Shown here one piece after another: positions 42,801 through 51,205 of a DNA stretch of 64,000 nt. A program made the position numbers and the translations under genes. The DNA is taken from contig UBMP01000012.1 of NCBI GenBank assembly GCA_900466575.1, forward strand, positions 232,442-296,441. The letters run 5' to 3'. The notes beneath the pieces are model-generated. The model saw only the letters and a list, made by a program, of their open reading frames with translations, did no database searches and had not been told where the DNA came from. The stretch is from Hyphomicrobiales bacterium. Its GTDB lineage: Bacteria; Pseudomonadota; Alphaproteobacteria; Rhizobiales; Rhizobiaceae. The first letter of the stretch is position 1. Each line of letters opens with the position of its first letter.

Positions 42801-42912
42801 CACCAAGGCAATGACCGAAGCCAACCGCGCAACCTTCTCCGTCAGCTCGACGCCGAATGAGGGCACGCTGGTCGAGATTTCGTTCCCGTCACAGCGCGTT
42901 CTGGCGAACTGA
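39814..42912 (+). CDS. PdhS-type soluble histidine kinase (DivJ/PleC family)
   Basis: A 1032-residue kinase without membrane helices. The N-terminal 600 residues are a poorly conserved sensory region with Ala/Pro/Glu-rich linkers. PAS-like segments lie around 530-620 and 660-780. The HisKA H-box is FLAKVSHEIRTPLNAIIGF with H809, followed by FGPIGNQRYIEYANDIS, typical of the PleC/DivJ/PdhS group. The ATPase domain has the N box LINILANAIKF and G boxes DTGIGM and GTGLGLPL. The length matches Brucella PdhS. Family members act on DivK to couple cell polarity and division. Which orthologue this is (PdhS, PdhS1/CbrA or PdhS2) cannot be decided here. Confidence 0.9.
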   Translation: MSQYPFIDIAVHEKVRERFARGEALVVFTEDLSGVLWANGAGARMFGNASIYDFIDQGPDIRDLAWRQMTTTAGQLGAPFGPRSFLMRVSSGFERITVQASVEKIVVGNEMAVLFAAPTGVRSHAVRDVARRLIEGFDDPETHVAVIGESGEVLSATEGFGPLALPVHVISMLQEGVRGKPGHVLKRPVHIGESVYPAAIVQLSVQPALNLLFVIGEEIAEPVPAVAPAVEGDTVVQETTTAPLSEPAVPAATEPAVFAFDRESRPARFIWRIDAEGFFHDVSPELAGAVGPLAADIDGKSFDEVAARFGLDPEGRIAALLAKRNTWSGRTVYWPIEGLALKVPVDLAALPTYSRDHQFEGFRGFGIVRVGDVIEDANETGLKLLTPAAEPSEQSSTAEGALPSPQEPRDEPPALKFEETPMRRYSDKVIRFEERRQSTLPETLSSDEQAAFREIARKLGGRIDDPVDGKPDEAPASKAPREKSPMRSSVLSSDNPPLLRLVKTSEEQAAEDLKDDLAAIKSFRSEGDGLTTLVAQQLPMAMLVHVADRLIYANPEFFRLTGDRTLRDLEARGGIDALLERDESMNPDGPGMILVQANGERVAVAAKLQSVRWEGRAALLLALNPMPSVPVPAKPEETAPAAAEPVADINPAASGELASLRAEVGELRSILETATDGVVVISGEGEIRSMNRSASALFNYDEAEVRGKPFAMLFAHESQRAVADYLAGLAGHGVASVLNDGREVIGREASGGRLPLFMTLGRLSSSASYCAVIRDITQWKRTEDELKNAKRAAETANAHKSDFLAKVSHEIRTPLNAIIGFSEMMSNERFGPIGNQRYIEYANDISRSGRHVLDIVNDLLDISKIEAGEMDLDFTAVRLNATVMEAISLLQPQANTQRVIVRTALSENVPDVVADTRSVKQILINILANAIKFTPSGGQIVVSTSYEPNGCVMLRIRDTGIGMTREELEQAMKPFKQAPSGAARQRGEGTGLGLPLTKAMTEANRATFSVSSTPNEGTLVEISFPSQRVLAN

Positions 42913-43047
42913 CAACACGTCGGGGCTGAAGCTGTCGCCTTCTGCCTGAAACTGCGGAAAAGCCGTAGCGAAAACGTGTCTGCCGCCCTCGAGTCTTGCA
43001 TCGTCCCCGGCCCGCCGGTATCGAGGGACGACGACGGGGACGGCGAG

Positions 43048-44727
43048 ATGCAGGCAGAGATCAGTGTCGGAACGGCAAGCAATGCGCGCGTGGCAAAGGC
43101 AGGCGAGGGCCGCCTGCTGCGTTTCGCTGCCATCCTTGTCGCGCTTGCTGCCGTGCTCCCGATCATCGCCATCATCTGGATCGCTCTCTCCGGCAGCTTC
43201 TCCGCCTGGCCGCATCTCATTGCCAATGTCATCCCGCGTTCTGCATCCACAACCGCGTTGTTGTTGATCGAGGTCGGTGCCTGCACACTCGTGACCGGCG
43301 TGGCAACGGCCTGGCTGACATCGGCTTGCGAATTCCCGCTGCGGCGAATCCTGACCGTGGCGCTGGTCCTGCCGCTCGCCATGCCAGCCTATCTCTCCGC
43401 CTATGCCTTCGGCGAATTCTTCGATTACAGCGGCCCGCTGCAAACTGCGATCCGCACATTGACGGGCCTGCGCTCCGCCCGCGACTACTGGTCGCCGGAC
43501 ATCCGCACGACAAGCGGGGCAGCCTTTGTTCTCGGCTCGGTGCTCTATCCCTATATCTTCCTGACGGCGCGCACGATGTTCCTGATGCAGGGGCGCAATG
43601 CCGCGGAAGTGGCGCGCACGCTGGGGGCAGGGCCGTTGCGCACCTTCTTCCGCGTCCAATTGCCGATGGCACGTCCCGCCATTGTCGTCGGCCTGACGCT
43701 GGTCATCATGGAAACGCTGAACGATATCGGCGCGGTCGAATATCTCGGCGTCAAGACGCTGACCTTCTCCATCTACGAAACATGGCTCAACCGCAACGAT
43801 CTGGCAGGTGCTGCCCAGATCGCACTGGTCATGCTGGCTATCGTCATTCTTCTCTCGTTCATCGAACGCCATGCGCGCGGACGCCAGCGCTTTGCCGGCT
43901 CCAAGCCGGCTTCAGCGCAGAATGTCACCCGCATCACGCTGAAAGGCCCGATGCGCCTTCTCGCAATCGTGATCTGCGCAGCCCCGCCACTTGTCGGCTT
44001 CTTCATTCCGGCCTGGATCATGGCGGGCTATGCAGTGAAGCGGCTGGGTGCCTTCGCTTCGCCGGTTCTGCTCTCGGCACTGGGGCATACGGTCGTGGTC
44101 TCGGCCGGCGCTGCGGTCGTTGCGACGCTGGCAGGCTTCGTGCTCGCCTATTCGATCCGTCACGGCGGCACGCGCGTGGTGCGCATGGCGAACCGTCTCG
44201 CCTCATTCGGCTACGGCGTGCCCGGCACGGTGTTGGCGATCGGCGTCCTGATCCCGCTTGCCGGCTTCGACAATGCACTCTCGTCGCTGACGAAATCGCT
44301 CTTCGGCGTTTCGGCCGGTCTCCTGCTCTCGGGCACAGGCTTTGCCATCGTCTACGCCAGCGCAGTGCGCTTCCTCACCATGGCGGAAGGCAATGTGGCC
44401 GCTGGTTTCGACAAGCTCTCGCCCAATCTCGACTGGGCCGCCCGCACGCTCGGTCGTACCCGGGGTGGGGCGCTGCGGGAAGTGCTCATGCCGATGATGC
44501 GACCGGCCACGCTGACCGCCGCGCTTCTCGTCTTCATCGAGACCTCGAAGGAACTATCCGCCACGATCCTGTTGCGCCCGTTCAACTTCAACACGCTGGC
44601 GACGCTGGTCTACGAAGATGCCTCCCGCTCCCAGGTCGCCGATGCCTCCGTCCCCTCGGTGATCATCATTCTGGCAGGGCTGGTGCCGGTGATTGTCGTG
44701 TCCCGATTGCTGGAGAAGGGGCGGTAG
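43048..44727 (+). CDS. ferric iron ABC transporter permease (FbpB-like, fused two-domain)
   Basis: A protein of about 559 residues with two homologous halves, each about six helices. The coupling motifs are EVARTLGAGPLRTFFRVQLP in the first half and WAARTLGRTRGGALREVLMP in the second. This fused layout is typical of FbpB/AfuB permeases. No ATPase or binding-protein gene is next to it; its partner may be the FbpA-like protein at 31386. ATG 43048 is chosen; GTG 42976 would add 24 residues. Confidence 0.9.
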   Translation: MQAEISVGTASNARVAKAGEGRLLRFAAILVALAAVLPIIAIIWIALSGSFSAWPHLIANVIPRSASTTALLLIEVGACTLVTGVATAWLTSACEFPLRRILTVALVLPLAMPAYLSAYAFGEFFDYSGPLQTAIRTLTGLRSARDYWSPDIRTTSGAAFVLGSVLYPYIFLTARTMFLMQGRNAAEVARTLGAGPLRTFFRVQLPMARPAIVVGLTLVIMETLNDIGAVEYLGVKTLTFSIYETWLNRNDLAGAAQIALVMLAIVILLSFIERHARGRQRFAGSKPASAQNVTRITLKGPMRLLAIVICAAPPLVGFFIPAWIMAGYAVKRLGAFASPVLLSALGHTVVVSAGAAVVATLAGFVLAYSIRHGGTRVVRMANRLASFGYGVPGTVLAIGVLIPLAGFDNALSSLTKSLFGVSAGLLLSGTGFAIVYASAVRFLTMAEGNVAAGFDKLSPNLDWAARTLGRTRGGALREVLMPMMRPATLTAALLVFIETSKELSATILLRPFNFNTLATLVYEDASRSQVADASVPSVIIILAGLVPVIVVSRLLEKGR

Positions 44728-44760
44728 CGCCCCTTCCTTGCCGGAGAGACGAGACTCGGC

Positions 44761-46713
44761 TCAGCTCTTCAGCTCTTCCAGTCCGGCGAACAGTTCCAGC
44801 GCCTCTGGGTTGGCCAGCGCTTCCTTGTTCTTCACCGGGCGGCCATGAACCACCTCGCGCACGGCCAGTTCGACGATCTTTCCGGACTTGGTGCGCGGGA
44901 TGTCGGCGACCTGGATGACCTTGGCTGGTACGTGGCGCGGAGAGGCGCCGGTGCGGATCTTGGTCTTGATCTTCTTGATCAGATCGTCATCGAAAGCCAC
45001 GCCTTCAGCCGTGCGCACAAAAAGAATGACGCGGACGTCATCGTCCCAGTCCTGCCCGATGCAGATCGCCTCGATGACTTCGGGAAGCTGCTCGACCTGA
45101 TTGTAGATCTCCGCCGTGCCGATACGCACGCCGCCCGGATTGAGTGTCGCGTCCGAGCGGCCATGGATGATGAGGCCGCCATGCGCAGTCCATTCGGCAA
45201 AGTCGCCATGGCACCAGATATTGTCGAAACGTTCGAAATAGGCAGCCTTGTATTTCGCGCCACCCTCGTCGTTCCAGAACATGACCGGCATGCAGGGGAA
45301 AGCCTTGGTGCAGACCAGTTCGCCCTTCTCGCCTTTCACCGGTTGCCCGTCATCGTTCCAGACATCGACCGCCATGCCGAGGCCCGGTCCCTGGATTTCA
45401 CCCTCCCATACGGCTTTCACCGGATTGCCCAGTACGAAGCAGGAGACGATGTCCGTTCCCCCCGAAATGGAGGCCAGATGCACATCCGGCTTGATCCCTT
45501 CGTAGACGAACTCGAAGCCTTCCGGTGACAGCGGCGAGCCTGTCGAGGTCAGCAGGCGGAGGCTCGACAGGTCATGCGTGTTCTTCGGCACGAAGCCGCC
45601 CTTGCGCACCGCGTCGATATACTTGGCCGACGTACCGAAGACTGCGAACTTTTCATCCTGCGCGAAGTCGAAGAGCACATTGCCGTCGGGATAGAAGGGC
45701 GAACCGTCGAAGAGGCAGAGCGTCGCGCCGATGGCGAGACCGGAGGCCAGCCAGTTCCACATCATCCAGCCGCATGTGGTGAAATAGAAGAGCTTGTCGC
45801 CCTTCTTCAATCCGCAATGGAAGGCCTGTTCCTTCAGGTGCTGGATCAGCGTGCCGCCAGCCGAATGGACGATGCACTTCGGAACGCCCGTCGTGCCGGA
45901 GGAGAAGAGAATGTAGACGGGATGCGAGAAGGGCATCCGCGTGAATTCGACCGGCTTTGCGGCGAAGGGCGCGATGAACTGCGCGAAGGTGCGCCCATCG
46001 GACAGCGATGCGGCCAGCGCATCTGCGTCGCCCGCATAGTGGACGACAAGAACCGGAACATTCAGCTTGGCCGAAACGGTGCGCACCTTGTCGGCGACAT
46101 CCTGTTTCTTGCCGTTATACCAATAAGCGTCGCAGGCGATGAAGAGTTTCGGCCCGATCTGGCCGAAACGGTCCAGCACGCCCTGTTCGCCGAAATCGGG
46201 CGAGCAGGAGGACCAGATAGCGCCCAGCGACGTCACGGCCAGCATCAGCGCATAGGTTTCCGGCATGTTCGGCATCATGGCCGCCACGCGGTCGCCCGCG
46301 GTGATGCCCATGGCTTTCATCGCCTGCTGGAGTTGCGAAACCCTCTGATGCAATTCATCCCAGGACCACCGGTAGGAAACCTTGTCCTCGCCGCGGAAGA
46401 CAAGCGCGTCGCTGCTGCCTTTTTCCTTCAGCAGGTTCTCGGCAAAATTCAGCTTTGCATCAGGAAAGAAGCGGGCCTCCAGCATATGTCCATTGTCCGA
46501 AAGGGCTGTCGCGCCCTTTTCGCCGACGATCGCGCAATAGTCCCAGACCGCATTCCAGAACGGGCCGCGCTCGGTGATCGACCATTGATGGAAACCGTCA
46601 TAATCGGCGAAGGCCGATCCGGCGCGCTTCTCGCAGAAGCGCATGAATTCCGTCATCGGGCTCGCTTCGACCTGAGCAGGAGACGGTTGCCAGAGGGGGT
46701 GTTCGGTCGCCAT
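44761..46713 (-). CDS. aacS: acetoacetyl-CoA synthetase
   Basis: A 650-residue acyl-adenylate-forming enzyme. It carries the P-loop [20 protein letters not shown], the adenylate motif [15 protein letters not shown] and the C-terminal lysine in [11 protein letters not shown]. The N-terminus ([20 protein letters not shown]) and overall length identify acetoacetate rather than acetate as substrate. It activates acetoacetate made by 3-hydroxybutyrate dehydrogenase, the last step of polyhydroxybutyrate use. GGAGGA lies 5-10 bases before ATG 46713. A TGC-N3-GCG box lies 40 bases upstream. The long open frame opposite it is a high-GC shadow. Confidence 0.94.
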   Translation of the reverse strand: MATEHPLWQPSPAQVEASPMTEFMRFCEKRAGSAFADYDGFHQWSITERGPFWNAVWDYCAIVGEKGATALSDNGHMLEARFFPDAKLNFAENLLKEKGSSDALVFRGEDKVSYRWSWDELHQRVSQLQQAMKAMGITAGDRVAAMMPNMPETYALMLAVTSLGAIWSSCSPDFGEQGVLDRFGQIGPKLFIACDAYWYNGKKQDVADKVRTVSAKLNVPVLVVHYAGDADALAASLSDGRTFAQFIAPFAAKPVEFTRMPFSHPVYILFSSGTTGVPKCIVHSAGGTLIQHLKEQAFHCGLKKGDKLFYFTTCGWMMWNWLASGLAIGATLCLFDGSPFYPDGNVLFDFAQDEKFAVFGTSAKYIDAVRKGGFVPKNTHDLSSLRLLTSTGSPLSPEGFEFVYEGIKPDVHLASISGGTDIVSCFVLGNPVKAVWEGEIQGPGLGMAVDVWNDDGQPVKGEKGELVCTKAFPCMPVMFWNDEGGAKYKAAYFERFDNIWCHGDFAEWTAHGGLIIHGRSDATLNPGGVRIGTAEIYNQVEQLPEVIEAICIGQDWDDDVRVILFVRTAEGVAFDDDLIKKIKTKIRTGASPRHVPAKVIQVADIPRTKSGKIVELAVREVVHGRPVKNKEALANPEALELFAGLEELKS

Positions 46714-46752
46714 ATCGTTCCTCCAAATATCCGGTTGGCTCTTAAAACATGT

Positions 46753-46761
46753 TGCATTGCG
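46753..46761. promoter_or_regulatory. TGC-N3-GCG box upstream of acetoacetyl-CoA synthetase
   Basis: TGCATTGCG lies 40 bases before the start codon. Its first eight bases are identical to one of the phasin boxes (TGCATTGCA), with one mismatch to the palindrome. Candidate PhaR-type site by similarity only. Confidence 0.35.
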
Positions 46762-46875
46762 GAAATAAAGGTCCTCCACGGCTGCTGTCACACTGATTTG
46801 CATTCTGGTCGCCAAGGGTTTATCCCCTTTGGCGCATTCGCCTGGAGACGTCTCGGGCGGAACGAGTATTCGAGT

Positions 46876-48711
46876 ATGCCCAGGCTGTTTCCTGATCGAT
46901 TACATCATGTTGGGTCAACCTTGCGCGCCGTCCTGACGTGGCGGATCGTGGTGCTGGCCGCGATCGTTCTGGTGGTTTTTGCCGGTGGGCAAAGGCTTAT
47001 GGGCTCCCTCTTCGTTTCCTCGGGCATGCTACGCCAGCAAATCCACGAAGCCGTCCGGCGTCAAACAGGCCTGGAATTTCTGGTGAAGGGCGATACATCG
47101 GTTTCCTTCTGGCCATCGCCGGTCATAACGCTGGAGAATGTCGACGTGGTCCGGCCGGGCGCGGGAAGCGCCGAGACCGTTTTTCATGCCGATGTCATCT
47201 CCGGCCGCTTCGACGTTGTGTCCGCCTTGTCCGGAAGCCCGCAATTCGGCTCCGTCACGCTTACCCGCCCGGTTTTCAAAGTCTCGCGCAGCACGACCGG
47301 TACCTTCGCGTGGGAGAAGCCCTCGACCGTCAAGGACGGCGGTCATTCAACCCTGGATGACCTGCATATGGGGCACATCAGGCTCGTCGGCGGCGCATTT
47401 GAATTTCGCCAGCAGGACGGACTTGGGGCGAAGTTCGAGGATGTTGCCGGCTCGCTGGAATTCTCCACCCTGTCGGGGACACTCTCCTTTGATCTGACCG
47501 CCGAAGCGGACGATCGGTCGCTGGCGCTTTCCGGCTCTCTGACGGATCCGGAGAAGCTGATGTCGGGCGACAATTCGGGCCTCTCGTTCAAACTCGTCTC
47601 GGATGATCTCGACGCGAGTTTTGCAGGCACCGCCAATATCGGCGAGCAGAGTTTCGTCAGCGGATCGATCGACGCGTCTGCCTCGGATCTCGGAACTGCG
47701 GCGACCTGGGTTGGTCTCCATTATCCGGTTCTCGACAAGCTGAAAGTGGTGGACCTGAGGGCCTCCATGGTGTCGGAAGGCATGAAATTCACGTTTTCCG
47801 ATCTCAAGCTCCAGATGACGAACTACCAGGCAACCGGCATCGTTTCCGTCGGTTGGACGAAGCGTGGCGTGCCTCCCTTCCTGTCGGGAACCTTGGCCTT
47901 TGATAATTTCGATGCCGGCGCGTTTCTGACTTCCTTCGTTCCCTCCGCCGTCAATCTGGCCGACATGCCGCTCAAGTTCGACACGTCATTCCTGCGCGAT
48001 TTCCAGATCGACCTGCGGCTTTCTGCCAACAAGGCGGCTCTGGGTGCGCTGACGGTGTCCGACATGGCGGCAGGCGTCCGCGTGAGCGAAGGTCACGCCT
48101 CTTTTGCCATCGCCTCGGGCCAGGTGGCCAATGGCAACGTTTCCGCAGACATCTCGGTGGATGATGATCGGGAAAAGGGGCCGCTCTGCAAGCTTCAGGC
48201 CCAGGCGCGCAATGTCGATCTGGGCGCGATTCCCGGTATACTGGGTCTTTCGGGGCCATGGCCGCAGGCAACCGGCAGCCTGGAGATCGATCTTAGCTCC
48301 AGATTGCCCCTGGCGCCTTCCGGCCATACCGAGACGAACGGTTCCATCAAGGTGAGCGGCGGTGCGGGCAAGCTGGTGGGGTTCGACCCGGCGGTCTTCC
48401 GTGAACTGGCATCGCAAAAGCGCTTCTTCGATCTTTCGCTCGCCTCCGCCACGCCGCTGCGCTTCGATACATTCCAGATGGCGGCCGTCATCGACAATGG
48501 CATTGCCGAACTCAACACGGCGAGCTTCAAGAGCGCGTCCGGCGATCTCGACCTCACGGGCGTCATTCCTTACAAGAACAGCAGCCTGGCGGTTTCGGGA
48601 ACGCTTGGCCCCGCGGCAGGCGTCAGTGCTCCCGCAACCCGGTTCTTCGCCGGTGGTGCCTGGCCGAATATCCTGATTTCGCCCTTTGCGGCCGTCATCT
48701 CCGGTCAATAA
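46876..48711 (+). CDS. AsmA-family envelope protein
   Basis: A 611-residue protein starting MPRLFPDRLHHV. One N-terminal membrane helix (WRIVVLAAIVLVVFAGG, about residues 23-39) is followed by an AsmA N-terminal domain (EAVRRQTGLEFLVKGDTSVS, WPSPVITLENVDV) and a long beta-rich region with repeated strand patterns, ending in a C-terminal AsmA-like segment. AsmA proteins span the periplasm and are linked to lipid transfer and outer-membrane homeostasis. It is divergent from the acetoacetyl-CoA synthetase gene, 162 bases away. No strong ribosome-binding site is visible, so the start is moderately certain. Confidence 0.83.
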   Translation: MPRLFPDRLHHVGSTLRAVLTWRIVVLAAIVLVVFAGGQRLMGSLFVSSGMLRQQIHEAVRRQTGLEFLVKGDTSVSFWPSPVITLENVDVVRPGAGSAETVFHADVISGRFDVVSALSGSPQFGSVTLTRPVFKVSRSTTGTFAWEKPSTVKDGGHSTLDDLHMGHIRLVGGAFEFRQQDGLGAKFEDVAGSLEFSTLSGTLSFDLTAEADDRSLALSGSLTDPEKLMSGDNSGLSFKLVSDDLDASFAGTANIGEQSFVSGSIDASASDLGTAATWVGLHYPVLDKLKVVDLRASMVSEGMKFTFSDLKLQMTNYQATGIVSVGWTKRGVPPFLSGTLAFDNFDAGAFLTSFVPSAVNLADMPLKFDTSFLRDFQIDLRLSANKAALGALTVSDMAAGVRVSEGHASFAIASGQVANGNVSADISVDDDREKGPLCKLQAQARNVDLGAIPGILGLSGPWPQATGSLEIDLSSRLPLAPSGHTETNGSIKVSGGAGKLVGFDPAVFRELASQKRFFDLSLASATPLRFDTFQMAAVIDNGIAELNTASFKSASGDLDLTGVIPYKNSSLAVSGTLGPAAGVSAPATRFFAGGAWPNILISPFAAVISGQ

Positions 48712-48738
48712 GGCTGACTTACCACTTTGTCATTTGTG

Positions 48739-48761
48739 TGCGCTGCACAATGGTGCTAGCA
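48739..48761. promoter_or_regulatory. TGC-rich boxes upstream of the patatin gene
   Basis: TGCGCTGCA (48739-48747) is an exact TGC-N3-GCA box, and TGCTAGCA (48754-48761) has the same arms with a 2-base spacer. They lie 40-65 bases before the patatin start and resemble the phasin boxes. Confidence 0.4.
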
Positions 48762-48802
48762 ATTGTTCATCTTTTGACAAATTGCAATGAGATCTCATTC
48801 CG

Positions 48803-49930
48803 GTGTCCATCCTTTCAGACAAGAAGATCATTGTATTTCAAGGCGGCGGCGCGTTGGGCGCGTATCAGGCGGGCGCATATGAAGCGCTGCATGACGCGGG
48901 CATTCGACCCGAATGGGTTGCCGGCATATCCATCGGTGCGATCAACTCCGCGATCATCGCCGGCAGTCCGGAAGAGAGGCGGGTGGAGAACCTGCGCAGC
49001 TTCTGGGAACTGGTGACGTCCGGCCCGCGCACGATCCCCATCGGGGAGGAGCCCTTGCTGCGCCGTTTCTTTAATGAGTTCTCCGCTTCCTGGGCGGCGA
49101 CTTTTGGTGTGAATGGCTTCTACAAGCCGCGCCTGCCGAACCCGATAACGCTTCTGAGCGGCAATGCACCGATCGCCTTCTACGACACGTCGCCCCTCAT
49201 CGCGACGCTGGAAAGCCTGATCGATTTCGATCTGATCAATCGCGGACCGACTCGCCTCAGCGTGGGTGCGGTCGAGATTGAAAGCGCAAACTTCCACTAT
49301 TTCGATAGTGCGCAGATGAAAAATCGCGGCGGAATCAATGCGCTCCACGTCGCGGCCTCCGGCGCGCTGCCTCCCGGCTTTCCGCCGGTCGAAATCGAGG
49401 GCAAGCACTATTGGGACGGCGGCCTCGTCTCCAACACCCCGCTGCAGTGGATCATGGACCGCCGCGATCACAAGGATGACATCTGCGTCTTCCAGGTCGA
49501 CCTCTTCAGCGCATCCGGCCACATGCCGCGCGATATGCTGGAGGCCGCCGCGCGCGAAAAGGAAATCCGCTTCTCCAGCCGCACGCGCCTCAACACCGAG
49601 ATTGCCCGCGAACAGGAGAAAATGCGCAAGGCTCTGAAGCGTGTCCTCGAAAAGGTGCCGCCGGAACTCGCGAATGATCCCGACGTGCAGTATCTGCTCG
49701 GCAAGCAGGATGGTGGCGGTACAACCGTCGTTCATCTCATCTACCAGCGGCGCGGCTATGAGACCAGCACCATGGACTTCGAGTTCTCGCGCATTACCAT
49801 GGAAGATCACTGGCGCGCCGGCTACGATGATGCGCGGGAGACCCTGGCCTGCCGCCAGTGGATCAACCGCCGCATCCCGGAAGACGGCTTCAAGACCATC
49901 GACCGCCGTCGCATTGCCAACGCGAAATGA
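48803..49930 (+). CDS. patatin-like phospholipase/depolymerase with C-terminal DUF3734-like region
   Basis: A 375-residue protein with a patatin domain: oxyanion loop IVFQGGGALGAYQAG, nucleophile S43 in GISIGAINS and dyad partner D205 in DGGLVSNTP. The C-terminal region (HLIYQRRGYETSTMDFEFSR, WRAGYDDARETL) is typical of patatins found beside bdhA in rhizobia. It starts with GTG 48803. Hydrolysis of a lipid ester or of polyhydroxybutyrate is possible; the position directly upstream of bdhA and the TGC boxes favour a role in polymer or 3-hydroxybutyrate metabolism, which is inference. Confidence 0.9.
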   Translation: MSILSDKKIIVFQGGGALGAYQAGAYEALHDAGIRPEWVAGISIGAINSAIIAGSPEERRVENLRSFWELVTSGPRTIPIGEEPLLRRFFNEFSASWAATFGVNGFYKPRLPNPITLLSGNAPIAFYDTSPLIATLESLIDFDLINRGPTRLSVGAVEIESANFHYFDSAQMKNRGGINALHVAASGALPPGFPPVEIEGKHYWDGGLVSNTPLQWIMDRRDHKDDICVFQVDLFSASGHMPRDMLEAAAREKEIRFSSRTRLNTEIAREQEKMRKALKRVLEKVPPELANDPDVQYLLGKQDGGGTTVVHLIYQRRGYETSTMDFEFSRITMEDHWRAGYDDARETLACRQWINRRIPEDGFKTIDRRRIANAK

Positions 49931-50015
49931 GCCGAGCAACGGCGGCGTATGTGCGTAAGCGGCTTCGCGTCGGGACTTGCGGAAACAAGAACGATCCACA
50001 CAAGGGAGCACTACG

Positions 50016-50798
50016 ATGAATATGAAGGACAAGGTTTGCATCGTCACCGGTTCGGCAGGTGGCATCGGTTATGCAATCGCCAAGCGCTATGTCGCTGCAG
50101 GCGCCAAGGTGGTGATCGCCGACCTTAAGGCCGATGCGGCTGAAAAGGCGGCGTCCGAACTCAGAGCCATCGGTCCCGGCGATGCGTTCGCGGTCGAAAT
50201 GGACGTTACGAACGAAGAGGCCGTGAATGCGGGCGTCGCTGCCACGATCGGCAAATGGGGCCGCGTTGACGTCCTCGTGTCCAATGCCGGCATCCAGATC
50301 GTGAACAAGATCGAGGATTTCGCCTTTGCCGACTGGAAGAAGATGCTGGCGATCCATCTCGACGGCGCATTTCTGACCACCAAGGCCTGCATGCCGCACA
50401 TGAAGGCGCAGAAGGGCGGGGCGATCATCTACATGGGCTCCGTCCATTCGAAGGAAGCCTCGCCGCTGAAGTCGGCCTATGTTACCGCCAAGCACGGCCT
50501 CCTGGGGCTCGCTCGCGTGGTCGCCAAGGAAGGCGGCAAGTTCGGCGTGCGCGCCAACGTCATCTGCCCCGGTTTCGTCCGCACTCCGCTCGTCGAAAAA
50601 CAAATTCCGGAACAAGCGAAGGAGTTGGGGATTTCGGAGGAGGAAGTGGTCTCGAAGGTCATGCTTGGACAGACCGTAGATGCCGAATTCACGACCGTCG
50701 AAGATATAGCGGAAGTCGCTTACTTCTTCGCCGGGTTCGAGACCAATGCACTGACCGGGCAATCCATCGTTGCCAGCCACGGCTGGTACATGGAATAA
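50016..50798 (+). CDS. bdhA: D-3-hydroxybutyrate dehydrogenase
   Basis: A 260-residue short-chain dehydrogenase. It has the NAD-binding [15 protein letters not shown] at [10 protein letters not shown], and the catalytic S142, Y155 and K159 ([20 protein letters not shown]). The [14 protein letters not shown] and VIVICPG-like regions match BdhA. It oxidises 3-hydroxybutyrate to acetoacetate, which the nearby acetoacetyl-CoA synthetase would activate. ATG 50016 has AAGGGAG about 8-14 bases upstream. It follows the patatin gene by 85 bases. Confidence 0.93.
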   Translation: MNMKDKVCIVTGSAGGIGYAIAKRYVAAGAKVVIADLKADAAEKAASELRAIGPGDAFAVEMDVTNEEAVNAGVAATIGKWGRVDVLVSNAGIQIVNKIEDFAFADWKKMLAIHLDGAFLTTKACMPHMKAQKGGAIIYMGSVHSKEASPLKSAYVTAKHGLLGLARVVAKEGGKFGVRANVICPGFVRTPLVEKQIPEQAKELGISEEEVVSKVMLGQTVDAEFTTVEDIAEVAYFFAGFETNALTGQSIVASHGWYME

Positions 50799-50881
50799 GT
50801 TTATTCGAGGTCGATCTGCGACCGTCACAATTTTGCCCGGGATCACGTTAACAAAAGTTAATGGAGACGAGGAGCAAGATC

Positions 50882-51073
50882 ATGACATCGCAGCATGTGA
50901 ATCAAGAAGTGATCGACGCCTACTACGAATACACGCATCTGACGCTCGATCGCAGCAAATTTGCCAATAAACTCAGGGAAATGGCGAAGACCGAGCTCAA
51001 GCTTCGGTCTTTCCAGATGGAGCGGGACTGGCAGCAGCTCCACTCCCTGGCCGAGCGACAGCTTCCCCAGTAA
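50882..51073 (+). CDS. 63-residue protein resembling the leader of a dienelactone hydrolase
   Basis: ATG 50882 has GAGGAG 8-13 bases upstream and opens a 63-residue frame. Residues 6-31 (VNQEVIDAYYEYTHLTLDRS, continuing KFANKL) match the N-terminal leader of the dienelactone hydrolase at 52398 (VTQAMINAYDEYTHLTLDRR, then DFMRKL) at about 17 of 26 positions, including an identical EYTHLTLDR. The twin arginine and hydrophobic Tat core are not kept and no catalytic domain follows. The tail is charged and helical. It may be a duplicated leader that has become a stand-alone gene. Function unknown. Confidence 0.72.
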   Translation: MTSQHVNQEVIDAYYEYTHLTLDRSKFANKLREMAKTELKLRSFQMERDWQQLHSLAERQLPQ

Positions 51074-51108
51074 TCGGTTTTTCGCCGGCGGGCGAAGCCT
51101 CTGCAAGC

Positions 51109-51135
51109 AACCGCAGGAAGTCACCTCCTGCGGTT
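51109..51135. terminator. hairpin after the 63-residue gene
   Basis: AACCGCAGGA and TCCTGCGGTT form a perfect 10-bp stem around a 7-base loop, 36 bases past the stop. No T run follows, so it is a weak terminator or an mRNA-stabilising element. Confidence 0.5.
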
Positions 51136-51205
51136 GATATTGATCAATGCGCCGTCATCCGCAGTTCCCTCTTATGGGGCTCCATTCAGCCCCTAGGAGC
51201 ACGCC

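Noticed and set aside
45574-46875. Long open frame running into the AsmA-like gene on the plus strand
   Set aside because: It lies opposite acetoacetyl-CoA synthetase, whose motifs are complete. The real AsmA-like start with its membrane helix is at 46876.
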